NCBI RefSeq assembly: GCF_000015865.1
Contig: NC_009012.1
Coordinates: 1,550,001-1,614,000 of the forward strand
Direction of reading: 5' to 3'
Length of the DNA: 64,000 nt
From: Acetivibrio thermocellus ATCC 27405
GTDB taxonomy: Bacteria; Bacillota; Clostridia; Acetivibrionales; Acetivibrionaceae
Made by a program: the position numbers and the translations under genes. Positions 26,904 to 36,302 of this stretch are shown here, piece after piece (position 1 is the first letter of the stretch; each line of letters begins with the position of its first letter). The notes beneath the pieces are model-generated. The model was not told the DNA's origin, ran no database searches, and worked only from the letters and a program-made list of their open reading frames with translations.

Positions 26904-27902
26904 ATGAAAAAAGTGCTAAATACCGCCAAAAAATACTGGATGGTTTCTTTAATCATATCATTAATCTTTAGCGGCTGCAGCAGCAAAGAAAATAACAAGA
27001 AAAATAATGAAAATCCGCAAGCAAAACAGCAGCAGCTGGGTTCCCAAACCCAGGAAGATGAGATTCCCCAGCAGCTGGAAAGTCTGGAAAACAATATTGA
27101 AAAAATAATTTTGACTTTGGACGGGCCGGCAATAGAATTGAAAAAAGAGAAACAGCAAAATCAAGGAAAAAAAGGCAGCGAAAAGGAACAAGGAGAACAA
27201 GGCACCCAAGACAGAAAACAGAGCGAAGAGAAAAACGATAAATCCAAAGAAAATGAAGAAAGTGAAAAGGAAGAGTCCAAAAATAAAAAAGATGAAAATA
27301 AAGAAACTCAAGACGAAGGCAGCAAAGAAGGAAGTACGGACGGGAAAAAACAGCCGACACCTACCGGCATGGAAGAAGAAAAAGAAGATCCATGGAAAGA
27401 AATTGACAAAATCATAAACACTTTGCACTATCAGTGGAACAGCTACTTGCCCCTGGCAGCAAAAAAGAATGCGGGAAGAAATCTGATAGACGGCTTCAGC
27501 ACTGCTTTAAACAGCCTTACGGACACTGTAATCAGCAAAAACAAAACCAATACTCTGCTTGCTGCAAGCTACCTCTACGCTTATATACCGGACTTTTACT
27601 CCCTTTACAGAGCCGAAACCTCTCCGGAAATAAAGAGGGTTCGGTATTACACCCGAAATGCAATGCTTAACGCAATGACAGCCAATTGGGAGCAGGCGGA
27701 CAGCGATATGTCAAACCTCAAAAATGTATGGAACCTTTACAAAAATATTGTACCGGAAGAACAAAGAGAACTTTCCAGCCAATTGGATTATTCCATACAG
27801 GAGTTCGAAAAGGTTTTGTCTGAAAAGAACCAGCCGCTGTGTGACATAAAAGGAAGAGTTGTAATGTCGAACATACAAGCCCTCGAAGAATCGATGAAGT
27901 AA
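26904..27902 (+). CDS. Lipoprotein with a long Lys/Glu/Gln-rich linker
   Basis: The product from ATG 26904 is 332 residues. It has a signal peptide, a lipobox I-F-S-G-C near residue 25, then about 120 residues rich in Lys, Glu, Gln and Ser, and a folded C-terminal domain (about 165-330) with aromatic and Leu-rich helices. It should be tethered to the outer face of the membrane with the charged region as a spacer. No ribosome site is well placed before any of the in-frame starts (26895-26904). I do not recognise the C-terminal domain. Confidence 0.7.
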   Translation: MKKVLNTAKKYWMVSLIISLIFSGCSSKENNKKNNENPQAKQQQLGSQTQEDEIPQQLESLENNIEKIILTLDGPAIELKKEKQQNQGKKGSEKEQGEQGTQDRKQSEEKNDKSKENEESEKEESKNKKDENKETQDEGSKEGSTDGKKQPTPTGMEEEKEDPWKEIDKIINTLHYQWNSYLPLAAKKNAGRNLIDGFSTALNSLTDTVISKNKTNTLLAASYLYAYIPDFYSLYRAETSPEIKRVRYYTRNAMLNAMTANWEQADSDMSNLKNVWNLYKNIVPEEQRELSSQLDYSIQEFEKVLSEKNQPLCDIKGRVVMSNIQALEESMK

Positions 27903-27904
27903 AA

Positions 27905-27974
27905 TCGGGCCAAGCTTTGCAAAATGACATCTTATTAAAAGGCGGTTTGTAAAGCCCGGCCCGTCTTTTTTTGT
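27905..27974 (+). terminator. Terminator after the lipoprotein gene
   Basis: CGGGCCAAGCTTTGC pairs imperfectly with GTAAAGCCCGGCCCG across a loop of about 35 bases, followed by TCTTTTTTT. Confidence 0.65.
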
Positions 27975-28032
27975 CCAAAACATTGATGTATAATTAATAT
28001 ACCGAACAAACTAATCGAAAGGACAGGCATCA

Positions 28033-29280
28033 ATGAAGGTTCTGGGGTTGATTGTGGAATATAATCCTTTTCACAACGGTCATCTTTACCATCTTGAGGA
28101 GTCAAAAAAAATAAGCGGGGCTGACTTTGTCGTATGCGTCATGAGCGGCAATTTCATTCAGCGCGGAGAGCCGGCAATTGTAAACAAGTGGGCAAGAACA
28201 AAAATGGCCTTGTCAGCAGGAGCAGACCTTGTAATTGAGCTTCCCCTTTCCTGTGCCATGGCCAGTGCCGAATACTTTGCCTCCGGCGCCGTAAGAATTT
28301 TAAATGATATAGGAATAGTTGACTATATTTGTTTTGGAAGTGAACACGGCGATGTCAAGACTCTCGATTATATAGCCCAAATTCTTGTTGAAGAGCCTGA
28401 AAGTTACAAATCTTTCCTGAAAGAAGAACTGGACAATGGCCTGTCATATCCTGCCGCCCGCGAATCAGCCCTGAAGAAATACACCGCACATAGCATTAAT
28501 ATCCCGCAAATAATCTCCTCATCAAACAACATACTGGGTATAGAATATTTAAAGGCGTTAAGACGCATAAAAAGCAGCATAATACCTCTTACAATAAAGC
28601 GCATTAACAATGATTACAACACGGAAAATATCACCGGAAGCATTTCCAGCGCATCATCCATAAGAAAATATATTTCAACCTCAAATTCAACCTCTTTTGA
28701 TGACGTTCTTGCCATGACAATGCCCAAAACAAGCGTCGATATACTTTTTGAAGAATTCAGTGCCGGAAGGGGGCCGGTTTTTAAAGAGGATTTTTATCCT
28801 GTTGTAACTTCCCTCATACGAAAAATGACGCCGGAACAAATCAGAAATTTTGCTTATGTTTCGGAAGGCCTTGAAAACAGGATAAAAAGTGCCGCCGATA
28901 CCGCAGGTACATATGAAGAGCTGGTGGAAAGCATATGCACCCGAAGATACACCAAAACCAGAGTGCAAAGAATCCTGATGGGCATACTTATGGGAGTAAC
29001 CTCGAAGGATTTGGACATGCTAAGCCGTTTTGACAGTCCTCAATATGCAAGGATTCTAGGCTTTAATTCAAAAGGAAAACAGCTTCTTTCCCAAATAAAG
29101 AAAAAATCATCAATACCTCTGGTGTTAAAGTTGTCTGATTTCATAAAATCCTGTGATCCGGTGCTGAAAAGAAAGCTTGAATTGGAGATACTTGCCACCG
29201 ACCTTTATGTGATGTGCTATAAAAATCCTGCCTTTAGAAAAGCCGGCCAGGAGTTTACTCAAAATATCATCATTATGTAA
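28033..29280 (+). CDS. tmcAL: tRNA(Met) cytidine acetate ligase
   Basis: TmcAL (YlbM) acetylates the wobble cytidine of elongator tRNA-Met from acetate and ATP. The 415-residue protein starts with G-L-I-V-E-Y-N-P-F-H-N-G-H, the nucleotidyltransferase HxGH motif, followed by V-M-S-G-N-F-I-Q-R-G-E-P and a G-S-E-H segment. The length is normal. The gene lies away from ylbJ, with which it is clustered in Bacillus. Confidence 0.93.
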   Translation: MKVLGLIVEYNPFHNGHLYHLEESKKISGADFVVCVMSGNFIQRGEPAIVNKWARTKMALSAGADLVIELPLSCAMASAEYFASGAVRILNDIGIVDYICFGSEHGDVKTLDYIAQILVEEPESYKSFLKEELDNGLSYPAARESALKKYTAHSINIPQIISSSNNILGIEYLKALRRIKSSIIPLTIKRINNDYNTENITGSISSASSIRKYISTSNSTSFDDVLAMTMPKTSVDILFEEFSAGRGPVFKEDFYPVVTSLIRKMTPEQIRNFAYVSEGLENRIKSAADTAGTYEELVESICTRRYTKTRVQRILMGILMGVTSKDLDMLSRFDSPQYARILGFNSKGKQLLSQIKKKSSIPLVLKLSDFIKSCDPVLKRKLELEILATDLYVMCYKNPAFRKAGQEFTQNIIIM

Positions 29281-29390
29281 TTCGACTTCTATTTATTTTG
29301 TATAAATATTATTTATTTCTATATTTATTTTTCAACTCAAATCCCGGACGAAAAAAATAAATGCAAACTTTTAAAAAATATTTTAGCAAA

Positions 29391-29430
29391 AGAGCCCGGC
29401 GTATTTTCTTCTTACTGCCGGGCTCTTTTT
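29391..29430. terminator. Bidirectional terminator between tmcAL and RNase J
   Basis: AGAGCCCGGC and GCCGGGCTCT form a ten-pair stem with a 16-base loop. T runs flank the stem on both strands, so it can serve both convergent genes. Confidence 0.88.
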
Positions 29431-29457
29431 AAAACGCTATTACTTTTTAAAACACTT

Positions 29458-31125
29458 TTACACTTCCATGATTATTGGCAGAATCATCGGCCTTCTCTTG
29501 GTTCTCTCATAGAGAAAGTCTCTTAAGGCATCTCTTATAATGCTTTTCTTCGTAGACCAGTCATTCTTTTTCTTGTCATTGCATTTTTGAAGCGCAGCTT
29601 TGCACACTTCTCTTATTTCTTCCATGAGGTCTTCGGATTCCCGCACATATACAAAACCTCTGGATATCACATCAGGTCCTGCAATTACATTGCCGGTATC
29701 TCCTTCTATGGTAATAACCACAACTATAAGTCCGTCCTGAGACAAATGTTTTCTGTCCCTTAAGACTATATTTCCCACATCTCCCACTCCAAGACCGTCA
29801 ACCAGCACTCTTCCGGCATTCACACTGCCGTTTATCTTCGCAGAGTCATTGGTAAGCTCCAGGACTTTTCCAATATCCATGATAAAAATGTTTTCGGGCG
29901 ACATTCCCAGCTCAACGGCAAGATTTGCATGGCGCTTCAAATGCCTGTACTCACCATGCACCGGCATAAAGTACTTTGGCCTTATCAGTCTGTGGATAAG
30001 CTTTAACTCTTCCTGGCTCGCATGACCTGAAACATGAATATCTGCCAAAGATTCGTATATAACTTCCGCACCCTTTTTGAAAAGGTCATTTACCACTCTT
30101 GAAACAAGTTTTTCATTTCCGGGTATGGGATTTGCGGAAATAATAACAAGGTCGCCTGGTATGATTTCAACCTTCTTATGGTCACCGGAAGCCATTCGCG
30201 TCAGGGCTGACATTGGTTCTCCCTGGCTTCCCGTAGTGATTATCACTATCTTTTCAGGCGGATATTTGTTTATGTGGTCTATATCAATAATCAGCCCTTC
30301 GGGTACATTCATATAGCCAAGTTCCATGGCAACATTTACGACATTGACCATGCTTCTTCCGCATATGGCGATTTTTCTTCCGAATTTGATTGCAGCATTG
30401 ACAATTTGCTGAATTCGATGAACATTGGACGCAAAGGTTGCTACAAGTATCCTGTTCTTTGCATTCATGAAAATCTCATCAAAGGTTTCTCCAACGGTTT
30501 TCTCCGACATTGTATAGCCTTCTCTTTCAACGTTGGTGCTGTCACACATAAGAAGCAGCACACCTTTTTTCCCAAGTTCAGCAAGCCTTGCCAGATCAAT
30601 GGGCTCACCCTCTATGGGCGTGTAATCAATTTTGAAATCTCCGGTATGAAAAATTGTACCCACAGGGGTAAAAATAGCCAAAGCCGTTGAGTCTGCTATA
30701 CTGTGAGTTGACCGGATAAATTCAACCTTGAAACATCCCAGTTCTATCACATCGGAATGTTTGACAACATTGAGAACCACATTGTTTAAAAGCCCATGCT
30801 CTTCAAGTTTTTGCTCCAAAAGTCCCAAAGTAAGCTTTGTGCCGTATACGGGTACGTTCAAATCCTTCAGAACATAAGGCAATGCACCAATATGATCCTC
30901 ATGTCCGTGGGTAAGAACTATACCTCTCACCTTTTCCCTGTTCTTGGTCAGATATGATATATCCGGTATAACAAGATCTATTCCCAGCATATCGTCTTCC
31001 GGGAAAGCAATACCGCAGTCAACCACAAATATATCATCGCCATATTCAAAAACAGTAATGTTTTTTCCTATCTCCCCCAATCCGCCAAGGGGTATGACTT
31101 TTAACTTTCTCTTCTTTTTTGCCAC
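29458..31125 (-). CDS. rnj: Ribonuclease J
   Basis: The 555-residue protein is a metallo-beta-lactamase/beta-CASP RNase acting in mRNA turnover as a 5'-3' exonuclease and endonuclease. T-H-G-H-E-D-H-I-G-A-L-P-Y holds the zinc ligands, H-T-G-D-F-K the later Asp, and H-V-S-G-H-A plus P-V-H-G-E-Y-R-H the beta-CASP and last metal His. The N terminus K-V-I-P-L-G-G-L-G-E-I-G-K-N is diagnostic. It cannot be assigned to J1 or J2 from sequence alone. Confidence 0.95.
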   Translation of the reverse strand: MAKKKRKLKVIPLGGLGEIGKNITVFEYGDDIFVVDCGIAFPEDDMLGIDLVIPDISYLTKNREKVRGIVLTHGHEDHIGALPYVLKDLNVPVYGTKLTLGLLEQKLEEHGLLNNVVLNVVKHSDVIELGCFKVEFIRSTHSIADSTALAIFTPVGTIFHTGDFKIDYTPIEGEPIDLARLAELGKKGVLLLMCDSTNVEREGYTMSEKTVGETFDEIFMNAKNRILVATFASNVHRIQQIVNAAIKFGRKIAICGRSMVNVVNVAMELGYMNVPEGLIIDIDHINKYPPEKIVIITTGSQGEPMSALTRMASGDHKKVEIIPGDLVIISANPIPGNEKLVSRVVNDLFKKGAEVIYESLADIHVSGHASQEELKLIHRLIRPKYFMPVHGEYRHLKRHANLAVELGMSPENIFIMDIGKVLELTNDSAKINGSVNAGRVLVDGLGVGDVGNIVLRDRKHLSQDGLIVVVITIEGDTGNVIAGPDVISRGFVYVRESEDLMEEIREVCKAALQKCNDKKKNDWSTKKSIIRDALRDFLYERTKRRPMILPIIMEV

Positions 31126-31723
31126 AATTTAACCTCCGCTCTCGTTGTATTCTATTTAAAATAACAATCAGACAACAGACTCAAAAAAACTCCGTACCAT
31201 GCCGTTCCATATTTTCAAAAATCAAAAAGCTTTACGGTGCGATAAAAATTGTTTCCCGCTCCAAAAGCCAATTGACAGAAAATTTGGCCGTTCAGCAAGT
31301 TTCACTTTGAGTCATTGACAGTCTGTTAAACAATAAGTGTCATAATTAAATTAAAACAATTTAATTAAAAAAGCAGAATCCGTTCTTCGTCAAACAAAAT
31401 AATTCAAGAAGAAAAACTCCTTGAAACTTTTGCTTGTCCACAATTTATAATATTAAAAATTTATATTCCTTTAAAAATTTATAATATCTAAAACTGACAT
31501 CAAAACATGCCGTATATTATTTCATTATAATATTTTTGCACTTTATCCAAACCTTTATTATTATAGCATATTTCTAATTAATATAAACGATAATTTACCC
31601 AAAACAAGTTAAAAACACTCTAAAACTTTTAAACTAAAAAAAACCGGCAAGCACAGCATACATGAAAAGAACCGGCAAATGATGCGCCAGCTCCTTTATC
31701 ATGAAAAAATTCGGTTTGCAAAG
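31126..31723. other. Long AT-rich intergenic region
   Basis: About 600 bases without a supported gene. It contains scattered TTGACA-like and AT-rich tracts but no box pair with acceptable spacing. Two direct copies of TTGCCGGTT (minus strand, about 31640-31680), the second followed by a T run, may end the glycosyltransferase transcript, but they do not form a strong hairpin. Confidence 0.4.
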
Positions 31724-32950
31724 TCAGTTGAGCCTTTCCGTTTCCTCCTTCATAATCGGGGAACCCCAATAAATATGCTTGTTTTCTTCCAAAATGGTTT
31801 TATACACATTTAGCGTTTTTTCCGCAACCACATCCCAATTATAAATTGAACGAACTTTCTCCAACGCTTTTTTCTTCATTCTCTCCGCTTTATCGGGATT
31901 GTGAAGTATTTCCAATATACTGTCTGCAAGGGAATTGGGATTTCCCGTGTAAGACTTCATGCCGTCGACGCCGTGTTCCACAATCTCTCCAAGGCCTCCG
32001 GTGTCGGAAACGACAACCGGAACATTTGCAACCATCCCTTCCAAAGCAACAATTCCAAAAGGTTCGTAAAGACTTGGAAAAACTGCAACATCAACACATT
32101 TATAAAGCTTTAAAAGTTCCTCGTCACTTATGTATCCGGTGAAGTAGACCTTGTGCGCCATTCCCATGCTCTCGGCCTTCCACTTCAGATGGTCAAACTG
32201 CGGACCTTTCCCTGCAATCACAAACTTGACATCATTGTAATAATGGCACACCTTCGGGAGCGCATCTATAAGTACATGTACACCTTTCTCGTTTACCAGT
32301 CTTCCAACAAAGAACACTATTTTCTCGTTGTCCTGCGCAAACCGTCTTCTAAATTCCATATCCTTCTCGTAGCCTTTGAATTTATCCAAATCAACCCCAT
32401 TGGGAATCACGTCTATTTTGTCATTGGGAATCTTGAATATGGACATAACTTCATTCTTCATATATTCGCTGTTGACAATCAGCCTCCAGGCCTCGAACGC
32501 AAGCCACCATTCCACATTGTTTATATAGCGCTGGGTGTCATTATGTATACCCCAGTTCCTGCCATGTTCCGTGGCATGTATAGTTGCAACAAGAGGTGTT
32601 GAATAGGCATGCTTCAAAACTCTCGCCGCAAAAGCAACCAGCCAGTCATGGGCATGTATAATGTCAAACTTTCCGGTTTCATTTATAAGCCGGGTGGCAT
32701 GCTCAACAATGGCAAAATTCAAATGAAGAACCCAGTCAACAAAATTATTTGGAGTTACGTCATAGGAATGAAGTCTGTGTACCTTTACATATTTATCCCT
32801 TTCAAACTCCCGAGTTCCCATTTCCCAACATGTTATAACATGAACGTCACAGCCCCGCGCTCCAAGCTTCTGCGCCAGGCCGTGAACGACTCTCGATATC
32901 CCTCCGACAATTCTGGGAGGATATTCCCATGAAAGCATCAAAATCCGCAT
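31724..32950 (-). CDS. GT4-family glycosyltransferase (glucan synthase-like)
   Basis: The 408-residue protein is a two-domain GT-B enzyme. The N-terminal W-E-Y-P-P-R-I-V-G-G-I substrate loop and the C-terminal P-S-L-Y-E-P-F-G-I-V-A-L-E-G box with the E-x7-E pair identify GT4. The first residues and a D-W-x-V-A motif resemble bacterial glycogen/alpha-glucan transferases, so it may act on a storage or surface glucan. The ATG at 32950 is chosen because GGAGG lies upstream; the earlier GTG contains that site. Confidence 0.88.
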   Translation of the reverse strand: MRILMLSWEYPPRIVGGISRVVHGLAQKLGARGCDVHVITCWEMGTREFERDKYVKVHRLHSYDVTPNNFVDWVLHLNFAIVEHATRLINETGKFDIIHAHDWLVAFAARVLKHAYSTPLVATIHATEHGRNWGIHNDTQRYINNVEWWLAFEAWRLIVNSEYMKNEVMSIFKIPNDKIDVIPNGVDLDKFKGYEKDMEFRRRFAQDNEKIVFFVGRLVNEKGVHVLIDALPKVCHYYNDVKFVIAGKGPQFDHLKWKAESMGMAHKVYFTGYISDEELLKLYKCVDVAVFPSLYEPFGIVALEGMVANVPVVVSDTGGLGEIVEHGVDGMKSYTGNPNSLADSILEILHNPDKAERMKKKALEKVRSIYNWDVVAEKTLNVYKTILEENKHIYWGSPIMKEETERLN

Positions 32951-33134
32951 AAAACTCTCCTCCACCGGAAATTACGCAATTGTTGCAGTGTTGTCCTTAT
33001 ATCTAGTATACGCAATATAATCTTTTTTATATAGAAAGATTTTTACTTAAATAAAAAAATATTTGTCAAATCCAACTATAAGTTTATTATTATTCGTCAA
33101 ACCAATTAAAATTCCTGCTTTTTTCCTTCAAATC

Positions 33135-34508
33135 TCACATTCTTTTCGCGCCTTCATATGCAAGTTCGGAACGTTCACATTCCTCGTCATACAAAGTAAC
33201 CTGGAAACACAGACTGCTTCCTTTCATCCTTTCAGATGCATAACACAGTCCGTTTGTCCTGATATCAAGAAACGGATGATCTATTTGTTCCGGGTCCCCA
33301 ATAAGTATTATTTTGGTTCCCTTGCCGGCTCTTGTTATAATACCTTTTACTTGTTTTGGGGTAAGATTTTGAGCTTCATCTATTATTACCCACTGCTTAG
33401 TTATGGATCTTCCTCTTATGAAAGCAATGGCCTCGGTATTAATAATTTTCCTGTCAAACAATTCGTCAATTTTGTCCTTAAGTTCTTTTTCGCTGGAATA
33501 TCTCTCATTGTCATCGTTGTCAATCAGTATTTCCAAATTGTCTATAACAGGTCTCAAAAACGGAGCGATTTTTTCCTGTTCTGTTCCCGGAAGAAATCCA
33601 ATGTCCTCATCCAGTTTTACATTTGGCCTGCACACAAGGATCTTCCTGTACAGTCTGTTCGGATCATCCAATAATTTATGAAGACCCACTGCCAGAGAGT
33701 AAAAGGTTTTTGCCGTTCCCGCCGGCCCTTTAATTATCACAAGAGGCGCCCTGTCAGCATCCATCATCAAAGCTTCCTGCATAAATTTCTGTCCTGTATT
33801 TCTGGGAGTGACTCCAAAAGGACGAACATTGAGAAACTTGAGAGGTACAATTTTTTGACCGTCAAACCTTCCTAAAGCAGTATGTTTTTTATTTATATAC
33901 GACTGTATCAAAAGAAACTGATTCACAATCAAGGCAGGCTTCTTCCTGGTTGAATCGGGGTTGAACAAAAAAACGTCTTCCTCGTCCAAAAAGCCTTTAC
34001 TGTAAAACTCATTTAGTTTCTCTTCTGTTGTATATACCTCAATTCTTCCCTTATACTGTTCTTCAAATACAGGGACCTGCTCCGCAAAAAAGTCCTGGGC
34101 TTCAATATCCAGAATATTTGCCTTTATTCTTTCAAATATGTCCTTTGTAACCAGGAAAACATTTTCGCCCTTTTCGAGCAGGCCCTTGCAAATTTTAAGT
34201 ATTATATTGTCATTGTTTGAATCATCCCAGCTTTCCGGAAGCTTTACCCTGCTATAGTTAGATTCAACCCTCAACATCCCTCCGTTTTCAAGCTTTACAC
34301 CTTCTTTTAAATTCCCCTTTGTCCTCAATTCGTCCAAAATTCTTGCCGCATGCCGTGCATTTGCACCCAATTCCGTATTGTCCTTCTTAAATTTATCCAG
34401 TTCCTCCAGCACAACTTCAGGTATCACAACATCATTGTCTCCGAAGGAATACAATGCAAACGGAGTTTGAAGCAATACATTTGTGTCAAGAACGAAGGTT
34501 TTTTTCAA
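33135..34508 (-). CDS. PIN-domain PhoH-like ATPase
   Basis: The 457-residue protein fuses an N-terminal PIN nuclease domain (F-V-L-D-T-N-V-L-L near residue 5, with further acidic residues) to a PhoH ATPase domain. The latter has Walker A G-P-A-G-T-A-K-T near residue 250 and V-I-I-D-E-A-Q-N as Walker B. Related proteins (YlaK/PhoH2) unwind and cut RNA. The start is TTG at 34508, preceded by GGGAG. It stands alone, so this is unlikely to be a toxin-antitoxin pair. Confidence 0.9.
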   Translation of the reverse strand: MKKTFVLDTNVLLQTPFALYSFGDNDVVIPEVVLEELDKFKKDNTELGANARHAARILDELRTKGNLKEGVKLENGGMLRVESNYSRVKLPESWDDSNNDNIILKICKGLLEKGENVFLVTKDIFERIKANILDIEAQDFFAEQVPVFEEQYKGRIEVYTTEEKLNEFYSKGFLDEEDVFLFNPDSTRKKPALIVNQFLLIQSYINKKHTALGRFDGQKIVPLKFLNVRPFGVTPRNTGQKFMQEALMMDADRAPLVIIKGPAGTAKTFYSLAVGLHKLLDDPNRLYRKILVCRPNVKLDEDIGFLPGTEQEKIAPFLRPVIDNLEILIDNDDNERYSSEKELKDKIDELFDRKIINTEAIAFIRGRSITKQWVIIDEAQNLTPKQVKGIITRAGKGTKIILIGDPEQIDHPFLDIRTNGLCYASERMKGSSLCFQVTLYDEECERSELAYEGAKRM

Positions 34509-34582
34509 TGCTGATCGCTCCCATTCCCATTTTATTTTTTATATTTGCAATAAATATCGGCAAAATAAGCCTATAATAAAAT

Positions 34583-34756
34583 ATGTCACATTCCGTGCCT
34601 GTAATAACCTCAAGGAATAATATTTTGACCAATAATAAATTTGACAAAAAAATATCTTTAATTAATCGGAATATTATCGGTGTTTTTTATCGATTTTCGT
34701 ACACAAATCCAAAAAATCGTCAGCAACTGCTGGAATTGATAGGTAATTATGCTTGA
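34583..34756 (+). CDS. Doubtful 57-codon ORF ahead of an orphan terminator
   Basis: An open frame of 57 codons begins with an ATG at 34583 and ends with a TGA at 34754-34756. The N-terminal half is Asn/Ile/Lys-rich, as expected of random AT-rich DNA. The C-terminal part (F-Y-R-F-S-Y-T-N-P-K-N-R-Q-Q then L-L-E-L-I) looks more protein-like. There is no ribosome binding site. It could be a gene remnant or chance. Confidence 0.2.
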   Translation: MSHSVPVITSRNNILTNNKFDKKISLINRNIIGVFYRFSYTNPKNRQQLLELIGNYA

Positions 34757-34859
34757 CGAGGGAAAAAAATAGAAGTAGAATTAAAGTAAGCTAAAGTATT
34801 CATCCAATGATTCTCTTTCTCAAGACCCGGATAAATAATTAAAGCTTTTTATAACATTT

Positions 34860-34900
34860 GAAGGGTTCCGAAATAGAACCCTTTCTCGTTCTTTTTTTAT
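34860..34900 (+). terminator. Orphan plus-strand terminator
   Basis: GAAGGGTTC and GAACCCTTT pair around a seven-base loop, followed on the plus strand by a T-rich tract from about 34888. No plus-strand gene is supported upstream, and the minus-strand side lacks a T run. Confidence 0.65.
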
Positions 34901-34935
34901 TTTTTCCCTCTTTTACTTAAATTATTTTAACCGAA

Positions 34936-35283
34936 TTAATAAAGAAGAATAACAGCCATCATTACAAGGGGTTCATCTCCGACGGCTTCCACAGAATGTG
35001 AAGCACCGTTGCCGGTAAGCACCGCATCTCCGGGACCCACTTCGGTGATAGTTCCGTTGTCATTTACCAAACCCTTTCCGCTTATTATATAAAATATTTC
35101 TTCCTCACCGACATGCTCATGGACACCTATTGACGAACCCGGATTTATAGTAATTTTAGCGCAAAGCCTGGCTTTTCCTTTAAGCTCTTCCTGCCTGAAA
35201 ATATGCAAAAGCTCAACTGAGCCTTTTCCACCCCTCATCTGTTCCTTTATTTCCTTAATCATGTCTTTTTCTCTTTTAACCAT
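34936..35283 (-). CDS. Single-domain cupin protein
   Basis: The 115-residue product has the two cupin motifs: G-S-S-I-G-V-H-E-H with a following Glu, and G-N-G-A-S-H-S-V. Both histidines of the first motif, the Glu and the second-motif His are in place, so it should bind a metal. Such small cupins include isomerases, dioxygenases and sugar- or ligand-binding proteins; no specific role is evident. The ATG at 35283 follows GAGGGTGATTTG. Confidence 0.85.
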   Translation of the reverse strand: MVKREKDMIKEIKEQMRGGKGSVELLHIFRQEELKGKARLCAKITINPGSSIGVHEHVGEEEIFYIISGKGLVNDNGTITEVGPGDAVLTGNGASHSVEAVGDEPLVMMAVILLY

Positions 35284-35520
35284 CAAATCACCCTCTTATA
35301 AAGTATTAAAATATAGATAAACTTTCTATAATTTTCAATATATATTATTTTATTATAACAATACAACAATGTAAACATTACAATATTAATTATCTCCTGG
35401 CATTTTACGAACACTCTTTGACTTTTCATGCTTTTTGCCTTTTAATTATCCATACCTGTTGAATAATGCCATTTCATGAAGTAAAATAGATAAGAGCTGT
35501 ATGTAAAGGTGGTGATTAAC

Positions 35521-35910
35521 ATAAAAAGCATATCTCCGGCAATTGTGAACATTCTGGTATTTGATGAAATAACAAAGCTTCATGGACGTGACTTGTTATT
35601 CAACCCTTTTTTCAAAGCACCGCCAATTACTTTGTCGTTTGTTACCTATACAATGGTGGCAAACGTTCCAAACGGTATAAATAACTTTAAGTTCCGTCTT
35701 ACGGATCCGATGAACGAAATAATGCATGAGACAAAAATAAGTGCGGTGGAAGTAAAGGACAACGCATTTTCCAACGTCATGATATGGAACAATGTGCACT
35801 TTAAAATGCTTGGAGAACACACCATTACATTTTATCTGGCAACTGAAACGGGATTTGAGCCTACAGGAAGCACCGTTATAATTGTTGACAATCTTCCTGT
35901 AAGGGCGTAA
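35521..35910 (+). CDS. DUF6941-like protein, apparent ATA start
   Basis: The roughly 130-residue product reads I-S-P-A-I-V-N-I-L-V-F-D-E-I near the N terminus and ends with G-S-T-V-I-I-V-D-N-L. This resembles DUF6941-type proteins of unknown function, predicted to be a beta-sandwich. In-frame GTG codons at 35509 and 35512 lie inside a near-perfect AAAGGTGGTGA ribosome site. The codon at the right distance, 8 bases after its GGTGG core, is ATA at 35521. No other start fits. A terminator follows 35 bases downstream. Confidence 0.65.
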   Translation: MKSISPAIVNILVFDEITKLHGRDLLFNPFFKAPPITLSFVTYTMVANVPNGINNFKFRLTDPMNEIMHETKISAVEVKDNAFSNVMIWNNVHFKMLGEHTITFYLATETGFEPTGSTVIIVDNLPVRA

Positions 35911-35944
35911 AACAAATCAAATACAACAGTTTTCATCAATTGCT

Positions 35945-35970
35945 GGGCTTTCGAGCCCTTTTATTTTTTA
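35945..35970 (+). terminator. Terminator of the DUF6941-like gene
   Basis: GGGCT-TTCG-AGCCC forms a stable tetraloop hairpin followed by TTTTATTTTTT. Confidence 0.85.
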
Positions 35971-35987
35971 AAAAAAGACATACAAAA

Positions 35988-36030
35988 CATACAAAAAACG
36001 CCTATGTATGAAACATAGACGTTTTTTAAT
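35988..36030. terminator. Terminator of tRNA-Gln, possibly bidirectional
   Basis: AAAAAACGCCTATGT and ACATAGACGTTTTTT pair with one mismatch. T runs lie on both strands. It sits just beyond the 3' end of the tRNA gene. Confidence 0.85.
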
Positions 36031-36038
36031 TTATTATT

Positions 36039-36112
36039 TGGCTGCGGGAGAAGGATTCGAACCCTCACACAATGATCCAGAGTCATTTGTGCTACCCTTA
36101 CACCATCCCGCA
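36039..36112 (-). tRNA. tRNA-Gln (anticodon CUG)
   Basis: The minus strand folds as a cloverleaf. The acceptor arms TGCGGGA (36112-36106) and TCCCGCA pair, followed by G and an encoded CCA. The T arm carries GGTTCGAATCC, and the anticodon stem AATGA/TCATT encloses the loop CTCTGGA, giving anticodon CTG. It reads CAG codons. No other tRNA gene is seen in the window. Confidence 0.95.
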
Positions 36113-36302
36113 ATGCTTTCGCAGAAAAAATTATAGCACAGATTCTTTTTAAATGCAATCATATTTTTATTAAAAAACTACAAAAATATTAAAGAATATT
36201 TTACCAGAAATATAATTTTAGGGAAACGACCCAATCAAAAGGCTTTTCACCCTGGGCCGTATCCCCTGTTTATCCTTCACTTGACTTATGCAAAAAACAA
36301 TT

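Noticed and set aside
26961..27428. Long Phe/Leu-rich minus-strand frames suggesting a membrane protein
   Set aside because: They are the reverse of the Lys/Glu-rich lipoprotein linker, whose AAA/GAA codons read as TTT/TTC on the other strand.
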